Source: an uncultured Sediminibacterium sp. (GTDB lineage: Bacteria > Bacteroidota > Bacteroidia > Chitinophagales > Chitinophagaceae). Taken from it: a DNA stretch of 45,441 nucleotides. The stretch's first letter is position 1; each line of letters starts with the position of its first letter. The stretch spans positions 1 to 45,441 of the forward strand of contig CALDSE010000013.1 in assembly GCA_937911175.1 (NCBI GenBank), in the 5' to 3' direction. A program made the translations under genes and the position numbers. The notes beneath the pieces were generated by a model. It worked only from the letters and a program-made list of their open reading frames with translations. It did no database searches and was not told the origin of the DNA. This document shows, piece after piece, positions 1-8,162 of this stretch.

Positions 1-345
1 ACCTATGCTTCTAAAGGCTTAAGCAAATGGATGGACCTGGGTACTTATTTTGAAGAAACTTATAATGCGCCTATTCCGCTGGGCGGCATTATTGCAAGAA
101 ATGATATTGACCCTAATGATATTGCAAACATAGATGCACTTATTAAACAAAGTGTGCAATATGCTTTTAAAAATAGCTACGAGATTTTACCCGAGTACAT
201 AAAAATGCATTCACAAGAAATGTCTGAAGATGTAATGCGTCAGCACATAAATTTATATGTAAACGATTTTACGATTGATATGGGAGATACAGGAAGAAAA
301 GCAATAGCTCAATTAGAAAAAACTTATTCAAGTATAGTCAAGTAG
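1..345 (+). CDS. mqnD: 1,4-dihydroxy-6-naphthoate synthase, C-terminal part (cut by window edge)
   Basis: MqnD converts cyclic dehypoxanthinyl futalosine to 1,4-dihydroxy-6-naphthoate in the futalosine route to menaquinone. The frame is open from base 1, so the 5' part lies outside the window; 114 residues are seen. The family signature is clear: a DLG.YFEE stretch, then PIPLGGIIARND, then a helix with SVQYAF and the YVNDFTIDMG.GRKA end, which align well with what I recall of Thermus MqnD. The related MqnA is less likely because the PLGG..AR segment and the YVN.F..D.G end are of MqnD type. The gene converges on the photolyase with 38 bases between stops. No terminator hairpin is obvious there. 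Confidence 0.85.
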   Translation, partial: TYASKGLSKWMDLGTYFEETYNAPIPLGGIIARNDIDPNDIANIDALIKQSVQYAFKNSYEILPEYIKMHSQEMSEDVMRQHINLYVNDFTIDMGDTGRKAIAQLEKTYSSIVK

Positions 346-383
346 TTTCTTTAATAATTCCTTTACTATTTTCTTACACTTTA

Positions 384-1703
384 TTAATCCTTCAAAGCTT
401 TCGCATAAGCTGCTAACACACGCTCGCGGGCTTCTTCGTGCACCACAATAGGTTTTGGATATTCCAAACTATCAAACTCGGGCACCCATTGCCTAATGTA
501 TTTTAATTCTTTATCAAACTTTTCAGTTTGTAAACGCGGGTTGAATACTCTGAAATAAGGCGCTGCATCGCAACCACTTCCACTAGCCCACTGCCAGCCA
601 CCATTATTCGCAGCTAAATCAAAGTCTAATAATTTATGTGCGAAATAAGCTTCGCCCCAACGCCAATCAATTAATAAATGCTTGGTTAAAAAACTAGCTA
701 CAATCATACGCACTCTATTGTGCATAAAACCAGTTGTATTTAATTCACGCATACCCGCGTCCACAATTGGGTAACCCGTTTTGCCCTGGCACCAGGCTTC
801 AAATTCTTTTTCATTATTGCGCCACTTAATTAAATCATATTTTGGTTTAAAAGATTTTCCTTCGGCTATATGTGGAAAATGCCATAAAATCATATGATAA
901 AAATCGCGCCAAATTAATTCATTAAAAAAAGTGGAATTTAAACTTTGTGTTTCTAAGGCTAATGTTCTTGCCGATATAGTGCCAAAGCGCAAATGCACAC
1001 TTAAATGCGTGGTAGCATTTAATGCAGGGAAATTTCTCTGCTCTGTATAATTTTTCACCAGCTTAGTATCATAACTCATAGGAGGAATGACTAAATCTGT
1101 TTTTTCAAAACCAATTTCTTTTAAAGTAGGAAGTTTAAAAGCCTTCGTATCTAAAAAATAATCGAGTAGTTTTTCGGAAGGATGTTTTTTAGGAATTTTC
1201 TGCGCCCAAACCGCTCTCCATTTATTCGCATAAGGCGTATAAATAGTATAAGGCTTGCCATCGTCTTTAATTACCTCGTCTTTTTCAAAAATAACTTGGT
1301 CTTTATAATGATGATAATTGGCGCCTTTTTTTATGGCAAGCGCTTCAATAGCTTTATCTCTTGCATTCGCCTTCGGACCATAATCATGATTCGTGTATAC
1401 AGAGGCTATATTAAATTCAGTAAATAATTTTTCAAACACTTCAATGGGTTTGCCATATTGCACCCAAAGCGATTTTCCTTTTGCAACCAATTCTGTTTGT
1501 AAACGAGTAAGGGTTTGATGAATAAAGTCTACCCTTCTATCGGCCTTGTCTTCGGATTGATCTAAAATATTTTTATCAAAAACAAATATAGGGAGCACCT
1601 GATGCCCCTCTAATTTGGCCTGATATAATGCATAATATAATCCAACATTATCCTGCCATCTTAAATCTCTTCTAAACCAAAAAACGGAGACTGCCTTTTT
1701 CAT
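384..1703 (-). CDS. phrB: Deoxyribodipyrimidine photolyase / cryptochrome family
   Basis: This is a 439-residue FAD flavoprotein of the photolyase/cryptochrome family, expected to repair UV-made cyclobutane pyrimidine dimers with blue light. The N-terminal alpha/beta photolyase domain begins at FWFRRDLRWQDN (residues 8-19). The C-terminal FAD-binding helical domain has the motifs TGYPIVDAGMREL, MHNRVRMIVASFL, DWRWGE and NNGGWQWASGSGCDAAPYFR. The length is near that of bacterial class I enzymes. It starts at ATG 1703 and is divergent from the nif3-like gene over a 55-base spacer. Whether it is a CPD photolyase or a signalling cryptochrome cannot be settled from sequence alone; repair is the likelier role. 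Confidence 0.93.
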   Translation of the reverse strand: MKKAVSVFWFRRDLRWQDNVGLYYALYQAKLEGHQVLPIFVFDKNILDQSEDKADRRVDFIHQTLTRLQTELVAKGKSLWVQYGKPIEVFEKLFTEFNIASVYTNHDYGPKANARDKAIEALAIKKGANYHHYKDQVIFEKDEVIKDDGKPYTIYTPYANKWRAVWAQKIPKKHPSEKLLDYFLDTKAFKLPTLKEIGFEKTDLVIPPMSYDTKLVKNYTEQRNFPALNATTHLSVHLRFGTISARTLALETQSLNSTFFNELIWRDFYHMILWHFPHIAEGKSFKPKYDLIKWRNNEKEFEAWCQGKTGYPIVDAGMRELNTTGFMHNRVRMIVASFLTKHLLIDWRWGEAYFAHKLLDFDLAANNGGWQWASGSGCDAAPYFRVFNPRLQTEKFDKELKYIRQWVPEFDSLEYPKPIVVHEEARERVLAAYAKALKD

Positions 1704-1747
1704 AATTTGTTTAACAATTTAAAACTTAAATAGTTGGGTTTTATATT

Positions 1748-1755
1748 TAATTTTA
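1748..1755 (+). promoter_or_regulatory. Predicted -7 element for nif3-like gene, leaderless spacing
   Basis: The octamer TAATTTTA fits the Bacteroidota -7 pattern TAnnTTTG except for the last base, and is followed by three bases and the ATG at 1759. A -33 TTG at good distance is not clear (TTG 1734-1736 is too near). If used, the mRNA would start at or next to the start codon. Confidence 0.4.
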
Positions 1756-1758
1756 GGT

Positions 1759-2562
1759 ATGCAAATTAATAATATTATTGCTGCCTTAGAAAATTGGGCA
1801 CCCCTAGCTTGGCAAGAGCCATATGATAATGCAGGCCTCATTGTAGGCAATCCCGACCATGAATGCAGCGGCGTTTTGTGTTCTTTAGATTGTACCGAGG
1901 CCGTGGTGGACGAAGCCATTGCCAAAGGCTGCAACTTAATTGTGAGCCATCATCCCATTGTTTTTAAAGGGCTGAAGCAATTTAATAGTCATCATTTTGT
2001 ATCGAGAGTAGTGGTGAAAGCCATCCAAAATAATATTGCCCTTTACGCTATTCATACCAATTTAGACAACCTACTAGATGGGGTCAATAAAACCCTTGCC
2101 GACAGGCTTCATCTAGAAAATAGGAGAATTTTAACACCCAAACCAGGTTTTAAGGACCAAAATGGTGGAGAAATTGGTTCGGGACTGGTGGGCGAGCTTC
2201 CTCTTGAAACCGACGAGGCAGCATTTCTACAATGGGTCAAAGAAAAATTGAATTTATCAGTCTTAAAACATACCCATTTTATAAAAAAGCCATTGAAAAC
2301 CATAGCCTTATGTGGAGGCTCGGGCAGTTTCCTAATCAATGATGCCAAGGCCCAAAATATTGACTGTTTTATTACCAGCGACCTTAAATACCACGACTTT
2401 TTTGAGGCCGATGGCCAGATTTTACTCGTAGATATAGGCCATGGCCAGAGCGAACAATGGGTGGCTTCCCTAATTGTTGCAAATTTAAAGCTTAAATTCC
2501 CTACCTTTGCCGTCCTCGAATCCTTGGTAAACACAGAACCTGTGCACTACCTTAAAGATTGA
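1759..2562 (+). CDS. Nif3-like dinuclear metal centre protein (YbgI family)
   Basis: A 267-residue protein of the NIF3/YbgI family, which forms toroidal hexamers with a two-metal site. The biochemical role is uncertain; GTP cyclohydrolase-I-like and GCH-related labels exist in databases without firm proof. Metal-binding motifs are visible: SHHPIVFKGL near residue 63, HTNLDN near residue 97, and DIGHGQSEQ in the C-terminal third. Many Bacteroidota homologues are about 365 residues because of an inserted PII-like domain; this one is the short form. The next gene begins 38 bases downstream and a Nif3 plus zinc-ribbon pair is a common arrangement, so the two are probably one transcript. Confidence 0.88.
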   Translation: MQINNIIAALENWAPLAWQEPYDNAGLIVGNPDHECSGVLCSLDCTEAVVDEAIAKGCNLIVSHHPIVFKGLKQFNSHHFVSRVVVKAIQNNIALYAIHTNLDNLLDGVNKTLADRLHLENRRILTPKPGFKDQNGGEIGSGLVGELPLETDEAAFLQWVKEKLNLSVLKHTHFIKKPLKTIALCGGSGSFLINDAKAQNIDCFITSDLKYHDFFEADGQILLVDIGHGQSEQWVASLIVANLKLKFPTFAVLESLVNTEPVHYLKD

Positions 2563-2600
2563 GGTTCACTTATTTAAGAGCATCCAAAAAATTTGAAAAT

Positions 2601-3356
2601 ATGGCATCAGTCAAAGACTTTTCGGTTGAAGAAAAATTAGTTAATCTTTATAAGCTTCAAAGAGTAGATAGTAGCATCGATGAAATTGAAATTCTTCGTG
2701 GTGAATTACCTATGGAAGTAAAAGATTTAGAAGATGAAGTTCAAGGTTTGCAAAACAGACAAACTAGAATTGAAGAAGAAATTAATGGCATCACTGAATT
2801 TATCGATGAGAAAAAAGCAATGATAAAAACAAGTGAGGAATTAATTGCTAAATATGAAAAACAAAGCGACAACGTTAAAAACAATCGTGAGTTTGAAGCC
2901 ATTAACAAAGAATTAGAAATGCAAGGCCTAGAGATTAAATTAGGCGAAAAGCATATTCGCGATGCAAACGAAGAATTAGGAGAAAAAATTAAGATCTTGG
3001 ACGCTGCTAAGAAAACAATTGCTGTAAAAGATGGTGTTTTAACACATAAGAAAAGCGAATTAGAGAAAATTATTGCAGATACTGAAATTGAAGAGAAGGA
3101 ATTAAGAAAGAATAGCGAAGATGCCCGTGGCCATATTGACGAGCGTTTATTATACAGCTACGACCGTATCAGAAATAGCTACCACAATGGCTTGGCTGTT
3201 GTAACAGTAGAAAGAGATGCTTGTGGCGGTTGCTTTAACTCTATCCCTCCTCAACGTCAAAGTGAAATTCGCTTGCACAAAAAAATCATCGTATGTGAAA
3301 ACTGCGGTCGTATTTTAGTAGAGGAAGATGTTACCAAGGAGTCTAAAAAGAAATAG
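2601..3356 (+). CDS. Coiled-coil protein with C4-type zinc ribbon (DUF164 / zf-RING_7)
   Basis: A 251-residue protein. About residues 15-185 are a long, charged coiled coil (heptad-like Glu/Lys/Leu-rich sequence such as EELIAKYEKQ). The C-terminal 60 residues form a zinc ribbon with two knuckles, CGGC and CENC, separated by 28 residues. Family members are thought to bind nucleic acid or act with the neighbouring Nif3 protein, but no reaction is established. I chose ATG 2601 (MASVKDFSVEEK). An upstream in-frame TTG at 2559 overlaps the nif3 stop and would add a poorly conserved 14-residue leader. A strong terminator follows at 3385. Confidence 0.88.
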   Translation: MASVKDFSVEEKLVNLYKLQRVDSSIDEIEILRGELPMEVKDLEDEVQGLQNRQTRIEEEINGITEFIDEKKAMIKTSEELIAKYEKQSDNVKNNREFEAINKELEMQGLEIKLGEKHIRDANEELGEKIKILDAAKKTIAVKDGVLTHKKSELEKIIADTEIEEKELRKNSEDARGHIDERLLYSYDRIRNSYHNGLAVVTVERDACGGCFNSIPPQRQSEIRLHKKIIVCENCGRILVEEDVTKESKKK

Positions 3357-3384
3357 AACTAAAATAGTTTTAAAAAATATACAC

Positions 3385-3421
3385 GAAAGGGTGGCCTAAC
3401 AGCTGCCCTTTCTTTATTTTT
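3385..3421 (+). terminator. Rho-independent terminator after the zinc-ribbon gene
   Basis: Arms GAAAGGGTGGC (3385-3395) and GCTGCCCTTTC (3402-3412) pair over 11 positions (two G-U pairs) with a 6-base loop, followed by the T-rich tract TTTATTTTT. The T tract also forms the putative -7 element of the next gene. Confidence 0.85.
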
Positions 3422-3422
3422 A
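3415..3422 (+). promoter_or_regulatory. Predicted -7 element for TPR gene, leaderless spacing
   Basis: TATTTTTA, then CCCT, then ATG 3427. It has the same N4 spacing as lolD, queA and gatC but lies in the U tract of the upstream terminator, and no TTTG is found at the -33 position. Moderate to low support. Confidence 0.35.
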
Positions 3423-3426
3423 CCCT

Positions 3427-4917
3427 ATGAGAAAGTGGTACTTAGTTATAATTTTATTTTTGGGACTGGGCGAAAACCTATCTGCTCAATTACAATATAA
3501 TTGGAATGATAAGTCTCAACAAATTTACGATGCCATTACTTCATTAAGAATTCCTGAAGCTAGAAAATGGTTAGAGCTGGAGAAAAAAACAAGTCCTCAA
3601 AACTTAATCAATCCATTACTTGAAAGCTACGCCGATTTTTATCAATTATTTTTTAATGAAAGTAGAAGCGACTACGAAAAATTATTTCCTCAATTTGAAA
3701 AGCGAATGCGGCTTTTTGAATCAGGCCCCAAGCAATCACCTTATTATTTATACTGTATTGGTGTAACACATATACATAAATCAATAGTGGCAATTCGTTT
3801 TGATAAAAACCTCGATGCTGCCTTAGATTTTAGAAAAGCCTACCTGACATTTAAAGACAATAAAAAAGCCTTTCCCAAATTCACACAAGGCGATGTTTAC
3901 TATGGCTTAATGACTACCATTATTGGCACTGTTCCTAAAGCCTATCAATGGATGACAGGTTTGCTAGGCATGACTGGTAAAATTACCGAGGGCAATGCCT
4001 TAGTACTTAAATATATTAATAGCAAAGATGAATACAGTGCTAGAACTAGAAACGAGGCTTTGATTGTGTATCCTTATATGTTGATGAATTTTGAAGGGAA
4101 TAAAGCAAAAGCCTTTGCTTTTATAGAATCGACCCCCTATGATTTTAAAAAAAATCACTACCATTCTTATATGGCCGTTAATTTATATTTAAATAATCAG
4201 CAGTCTGGCAAAGCATTGAATATTATACAAGAAATGGAAATGTCTGAAGCTTATCTGCCACTTCCTTTCTGGCAATATGAAATAGGCTATGCTTATATTA
4301 ATGAATTAAAATTAGAGAAAGCACAAAAAGCTTTCACAGAATTTATTTCTACTTTCAAAGGTAAATTTTATGTGAAAGATGCCTATGAAAAATTAAGCTG
4401 GATTGCCTACATACAAGGCGATACTAAAAAAGCAGCAGCATATAGGAGCAATGTTTTATCTCAAGGCAATCAAATTACCGATGCCGACAAACTCGCTTTT
4501 CAAAATGCTAAAAAAGGCAACTGGCCCCACCCTGTTTTATTAAAAGCAAGATTACTCAGTGACGGCGGTTATCAATCACAAGCCCTTGCCATTCTTGCAG
4601 GTAAAACCTCCAACGACTTTACCACAGATGCCGATAAAACTGAATTCGCTTACCGCCTTGCGCGCATCTATGATTTAATGAAGGACGACGAGAATGCGAT
4701 ACGCTTCTATAAATCGGCCATAGAAAAAGGAGAAAACCTGACTGAATATTTTGCAGCCCGTGCCGCTTTACAAATAGGCTTAATTTATGAGCACAGGGGC
4801 TTATTTTCTAAAGCCATCGAGTATTTTAATACCTGTATTGCTATGAAAAACCACGCTTTCAAAAATTCCTTAGACCAGAAAGCAAAATCAGGCATACAGC
4901 GCTGTCTAAAACAGTAG
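3427..4917 (+). CDS. Secreted tetratricopeptide-repeat protein
   Basis: A 496-residue protein with a signal peptide (RKWYLVIILFLGLGENLSAQ, cleavage after the SAQ near residue 21), so it is periplasmic or at the outer membrane. The rest is alpha-helical with TPR-like helix pairs. The clearest are near residues 285-330 (FWQYEIGYAYINELKLEKAQ) and 405-490 (RLARIYDLMKDDENAIRFY; ALQIGLIYEHRGLFSKAIEYF). Such proteins act as scaffolds; no enzyme motif is visible and I do not assign a role. It lies between a terminator and recN, which has its own likely promoter. Confidence 0.8.
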   Translation: MRKWYLVIILFLGLGENLSAQLQYNWNDKSQQIYDAITSLRIPEARKWLELEKKTSPQNLINPLLESYADFYQLFFNESRSDYEKLFPQFEKRMRLFESGPKQSPYYLYCIGVTHIHKSIVAIRFDKNLDAALDFRKAYLTFKDNKKAFPKFTQGDVYYGLMTTIIGTVPKAYQWMTGLLGMTGKITEGNALVLKYINSKDEYSARTRNEALIVYPYMLMNFEGNKAKAFAFIESTPYDFKKNHYHSYMAVNLYLNNQQSGKALNIIQEMEMSEAYLPLPFWQYEIGYAYINELKLEKAQKAFTEFISTFKGKFYVKDAYEKLSWIAYIQGDTKKAAAYRSNVLSQGNQITDADKLAFQNAKKGNWPHPVLLKARLLSDGGYQSQALAILAGKTSNDFTTDADKTEFAYRLARIYDLMKDDENAIRFYKSAIEKGENLTEYFAARAALQIGLIYEHRGLFSKAIEYFNTCIAMKNHAFKNSLDQKAKSGIQRCLKQ

Positions 4918-4935
4918 TCGTTCTTAGTAACAAAA

Positions 4936-4967
4936 TTTGTGCATCATTTTCGGGTAATGTATATTGC
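4936..4967 (+). promoter_or_regulatory. Predicted recN promoter
   Basis: TTTG (4936-4939), 20 bases, TATATTGC (4960-4967). The -33 box and spacing are right; the -7 box has one mismatch to TAnnTTTG (TTGC in place of TTTG). The start codon at 4976 would lie only a few bases after the transcription start. Confidence 0.5.
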
Positions 4968-4975
4968 AGCTTGCG

Positions 4976-6631
4976 ATGTTAACCAAATTAGAAATACAAA
5001 ATTATATCTTAATAGATCATCTAAGCATTGATCTATCCAACCAACTCTCTGTAATCACAGGGGAAACGGGTGCGGGTAAAAGTATAATCATGGGTGCCCT
5101 TGGTTTAATATTGGGCGACCGCGCCGATAGCACTGTTTGCAGGGAGGCAAGTAAAAAATGTTTTATCGAAGGAATATTTAAGCTAAACGATGCTAAAATT
5201 CATAGTTCGTTTTTTGAAGAAAATGAAATTGAATTAAACGATGAGCTTATTATTAGAAGAGAAATTAACGCACAAGGAAAATCGAGAGCATTTATAAATG
5301 ATACACCGGTTACACTTACTATTTTAAAAGATTTAACCAGCAAACTAGTAGACCTTCACCAACAGTTCGATACCATGGCCCTCGGCGATACCGATTTTCA
5401 ACGAACCGTTATTGATGCGCTGGCTTCTACCCAAAAAGAATTAGCGGAATACCAAGGCTCTTTTACTAAGTGGAAAGAAAACGAGAAAAAATTACAAAGT
5501 CTTATTACGCAGAAAGAAGATTTTGAAAAAACAGAAAGCTATAAGCAACATTTACACGAAGAATTAGCCGCTTTACAATTACAAGAAAATGAATTAGAAA
5601 ACTTAGACCAAGAATTAAAGTTTTTAGAAAATGCGGTGGGTATTAAATCGCAGTTAGCAGCATCCATTCAAATATTGGACCATTCCGATAACCCCATTGT
5701 GCAACAACTAAAACAAATGGGTCATAATTTAGAAAGTATTGTGAAATGGCAGCCCGATTTTGCGAGCATTGTAAGTAGGTTAAAAGCTGCACAAATTGAA
5801 ATTGCTGATATCGCTAGCGATTTAAATTCTTGGCAAGATAAAATAGACTTTGACGATAAAAAAATTGCCACTATTCAAGAGCGCCTTTCTCTAGGTTATA
5901 ATTTATTGAAAAAACATAAAGTACAAACCACGGCAGAGCTATTAAGCATTGCTGCACAATTAGCAAAGGATTTATCTGAAGTACTGAACTTGAATGATCA
6001 AATTAACGAGCTTACTACCCTAGTAAAAAAATTAGAGAAAGAAGTGATTACAGCAGCTGCTGGGTTAACTGCTAAGAGAGAAAAACAAATGACTCCACTT
6101 ACTAATAATGTCAATAAATTATTACATCAAGTGGGTATGCCCAATGCTAAAATAAAAGTAACCATTGACGAAGTACCTTATCATTTATTTGGTAAAGACA
6201 AAGTAGATATATTATTTGATGCTAATAATACCCAAAAGTTTGAGCCTATTAAAAAAGTGGCAAGTGGTGGGGAATTAAGCAGGTTAATGCTTTGTATAAA
6301 ATCATTGGTGGCAAAATCGGTGGACCTACCTACCATGATTTTTGATGAAATTGATACAGGTATTTCTGGAGAGCCTGCTAAACAAGTGGGACTTCTTTTA
6401 CAAAACCTAGGCCAGGCCAGACAGGTTTTATGTATTACCCATCAACCTCAAATTGCGGCCAAGGGCAATGCACACTTATATGTTTATAAAGAACAAAAAG
6501 GAAGCACAACACATACTTATTTGAAAACTTTGGATGCCAAAGAGCGTGTCCTACATATTGCTACTATGATAGGCGGCGACCCGCCAAGTAAATCGGCCTT
6601 AGACAATGCCAAGGAACTACTAGCTTCCTAG
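4976..6631 (+). CDS. recN: DNA repair protein RecN (SMC-like ATPase)
   Basis: RecN is an SMC-family ATPase that gathers DNA ends during double-strand-break repair by recombination. The 551-residue protein has the Walker A motif GETGAGKSI (near residues 30-38), a central coiled coil (about 150-370), the ABC signature region VASGGELSRLMLCIK, Walker B with MIFDEIDTGISGE, and a C-terminal HQPQIAAKG switch. The length matches E. coli RecN (553). I chose ATG 4976 (MLTKLEIQNY) because the N-terminal LTKLEIQNYILI strand is the normal start of the family; a TTG four codons upstream is possible. Confidence 0.97.
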   Translation: MLTKLEIQNYILIDHLSIDLSNQLSVITGETGAGKSIIMGALGLILGDRADSTVCREASKKCFIEGIFKLNDAKIHSSFFEENEIELNDELIIRREINAQGKSRAFINDTPVTLTILKDLTSKLVDLHQQFDTMALGDTDFQRTVIDALASTQKELAEYQGSFTKWKENEKKLQSLITQKEDFEKTESYKQHLHEELAALQLQENELENLDQELKFLENAVGIKSQLAASIQILDHSDNPIVQQLKQMGHNLESIVKWQPDFASIVSRLKAAQIEIADIASDLNSWQDKIDFDDKKIATIQERLSLGYNLLKKHKVQTTAELLSIAAQLAKDLSEVLNLNDQINELTTLVKKLEKEVITAAAGLTAKREKQMTPLTNNVNKLLHQVGMPNAKIKVTIDEVPYHLFGKDKVDILFDANNTQKFEPIKKVASGGELSRLMLCIKSLVAKSVDLPTMIFDEIDTGISGEPAKQVGLLLQNLGQARQVLCITHQPQIAAKGNAHLYVYKEQKGSTTHTYLKTLDAKERVLHIATMIGGDPPSKSALDNAKELLAS

Positions 6632-6649
6632 TGTATTACTAGTTTAATA

Positions 6650-6682
6650 TTGTCTTTATATAAGATATTATAATTATTTTTA
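6650..6682 (+). promoter_or_regulatory. Predicted fabI promoter
   Basis: TTG (6650-6652), 22 bases, then TATTTTTA (6675-6682) followed by C. The -7 box ends in A in place of G. It would give a 5' leader of roughly 15-20 bases before ATG 6707. Confidence 0.45.
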
Positions 6683-6706
6683 CAGCAAATAAATAAACCA
6701 TAACCA

Positions 6707-7528
6707 ATGGCGTACAATTTACTAAAAGGAAAAAGAGGAATTATTACAGGTGCTTTAGATAGCAATTCTATTGCTTGGAAAGTGGCCGAGAAAGCACATG
6801 AAGAAGGTGCCACATTTGTATTAACCAACGCCCCTATCGCTATGCGTATGGGTGAAATTAATGCACTTGCAGAAAAAACAAATTCTAAAATTGTACCTGC
6901 CGACGCTACCAGCGTTGAAGAGTTAACCAACTTATTTACGCAGTCACAAGAAATTTTAGGCGGTAAAATTGACTTCGTTTTACATTCTATTGGAATGAGC
7001 GTGAATATTCGTAAAAAAATTGCCTATCCTGAATTGAACTATGATTATTATGCAAAGGGTGTAGATGTATCTGCAATGAGCTTACATAAAATGTTAAGTG
7101 TTGCTTATAAGATGGATGCCTTGAACGACCATGCAAGTGTGGTAGCCCTTACTTACGCTGCTGCTCAAAGAACCTTCCCTTTCTATACCGATATGGCCGA
7201 TATTAAAGCATTACTTGAATCTATTGCGCGTAGTTTCGGTTACCATTATGGTTTAAGAAACAAAGTGCGTGTGAATACGGTTTCTCAGTCTCCTACTAAA
7301 ACAACAGCAGGAACAGGCATTAAAGGTTTTGGCGACTTTTTTGATTACGCCGATGCCATTGCCCCTTTAGGTAATGCTACTGCAGAAGATTGCGCTAATT
7401 ATTGCGTAACCTTATTCTCTGATTTAACTAAAATGGTAACGATGCAAAACTTATTCCATGATGGTGGTTACTCTACTACTGGTGTTAGTGATTTAATTAT
7501 GAAAAAAGCAGGTATCACAGAAGCCTAA
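6707..7528 (+). CDS. fabI: Enoyl-[acyl-carrier-protein] reductase (NADH)
   Basis: FabI performs the last reduction of each fatty-acid elongation cycle, trans-2-enoyl-ACP to acyl-ACP. The 273-residue short-chain dehydrogenase has the FabI-type nucleotide motif GIITGALDSNSIAW (residues 11-24). Both expected tyrosines are present: one in LTYAAAQR and the catalytic one in YTDMADIK, which gives the Tyr-X6-Lys spacing that marks FabI. The C-terminal HDGGYSTTG is also typical. No other fab gene is near. The SemiSWEET gene follows after 15 bases and is probably cotranscribed, without an evident functional link. Confidence 0.95.
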   Translation: MAYNLLKGKRGIITGALDSNSIAWKVAEKAHEEGATFVLTNAPIAMRMGEINALAEKTNSKIVPADATSVEELTNLFTQSQEILGGKIDFVLHSIGMSVNIRKKIAYPELNYDYYAKGVDVSAMSLHKMLSVAYKMDALNDHASVVALTYAAAQRTFPFYTDMADIKALLESIARSFGYHYGLRNKVRVNTVSQSPTKTTAGTGIKGFGDFFDYADAIAPLGNATAEDCANYCVTLFSDLTKMVTMQNLFHDGGYSTTGVSDLIMKKAGITEA

Positions 7529-7543
7529 ACACAGAAGGATAAA

Positions 7544-7816
7544 ATGAATCAAAAAGAACTAAACCCAAAATTAGTAGAAGCGATAGGATACTTTGGCTCA
7601 CTGCTTAGTTGTATCACTTTCATACCACAGGTTTATTTAACTTGGGAAACAAAGAATGTAGAAAGCTTAAGCCTACTAATGATACTTATTGTGAACTTTA
7701 GTTGTATTGTTTGGTTAACTTATGCCTATTTAATTAAAAGTAAACCAGTACTAGTGGCCAATACCATTGTACTTACTTTAAGTTTGATGTTGCTATATTT
7801 TAAGTTGACTTTTTAG
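7544..7816 (+). CDS. SemiSWEET-type small PQ-loop transporter
   Basis: A 90-residue membrane protein with three predicted transmembrane helices (about residues 14-32, 42-61, 67-87). The PQ motif is in the first (CITFIPQVYLTWETKN), as in bacterial SemiSWEET sugar transporters, which work as dimers. The length and the TWETKNVESLS stretch after helix 1 fit the family. The substrate cannot be read from sequence. It follows fabI by 15 bases and its stop is only 5 bases from the stop of the convergent DUF2795 gene, leaving no room for a separate terminator. Confidence 0.85.
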   Translation: MNQKELNPKLVEAIGYFGSLLSCITFIPQVYLTWETKNVESLSLLMILIVNFSCIVWLTYAYLIKSKPVLVANTIVLTLSLMLLYFKLTF

Positions 7817-7821
7817 GGAGT

Positions 7822-8043
7822 TTAATACTCGTCTTCGTTGAACATAAAATCTTCGTGACTTGGATAGTCTGGCCAAATGTCTTCAATACTTTCATACACT
7901 TCACCCTCGTCTTCTAACTCTTGTAAGTTCTCGACTACTTCAATGGGTGCACCACTTCTAATTGAATAATCAATCAATTCATCTTTGGTTGCGGGCCATG
8001 GAGCTTCTTCTAAAAAGCTGGCTAATTCTAAAGTCCAAAACAT
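7822..8043 (-). CDS. Small acidic DUF2795 protein
   Basis: A 73-residue acidic protein with the DUF2795 pattern: SFLEEAPWPATKDELIDYS, then RSGAPIEVVENLQEL, then a Tyr-containing acidic end (VYESIEDIWPDY). Function of the family is unknown; it may be a helical DNA- or protein-binding module. I chose ATG 8043 (MFWTLELASF) since the family homology begins there and a good promoter lies just upstream. A longer reading frame to 8178 would overlap the start of the divergent ABC gene and cover both promoters. Confidence 0.8.
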   Translation of the reverse strand: MFWTLELASFLEEAPWPATKDELIDYSIRSGAPIEVVENLQELEDEGEVYESIEDIWPDYPSHEDFMFNEDEY

Positions 8044-8057
8044 AGCGTTATTTTTTG

Positions 8058-8088
8058 CAAAAGTAGCCGTATAAACGATATAACCAAA
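8058..8088 (-). promoter_or_regulatory. Predicted promoter of the DUF2795 gene
   Basis: On the minus strand TTTG (8085-8088), 19 bases, TACTTTTG (8058-8065), both boxes exact to the Bacteroidota consensus. It supports the start at 8043, 14 bases beyond the -7 box. Confidence 0.65.
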
Positions 8089-8125
8089 TCTGTTTTTTCT
8101 ACAGGATGTAAACAAATCTTTAAAT

Positions 8126-8158
8126 TTTGTCAAAATTGACTGGGAATTGCTAGGTTTG
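8126..8158 (+). promoter_or_regulatory. Predicted promoter of the LolD-like gene, leaderless spacing
   Basis: TTTG (8126-8129), 21 bases, TAGGTTTG (8151-8158), both exact matches to the Bacteroidota consensus. Only four bases (TACC) separate the -7 box from ATG 8163, so transcription should begin at or next to the start codon. Confidence 0.65.
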
Positions 8159-8162
8159 TACC

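Noticed and set aside
2109-2534. Minus-strand open frame of 141 codons inside the nif3-like gene
   Set aside because: The nif3 frame has clear family motifs on the plus strand; the opposite frame has no recognisable domain and no promoter-like sequence.
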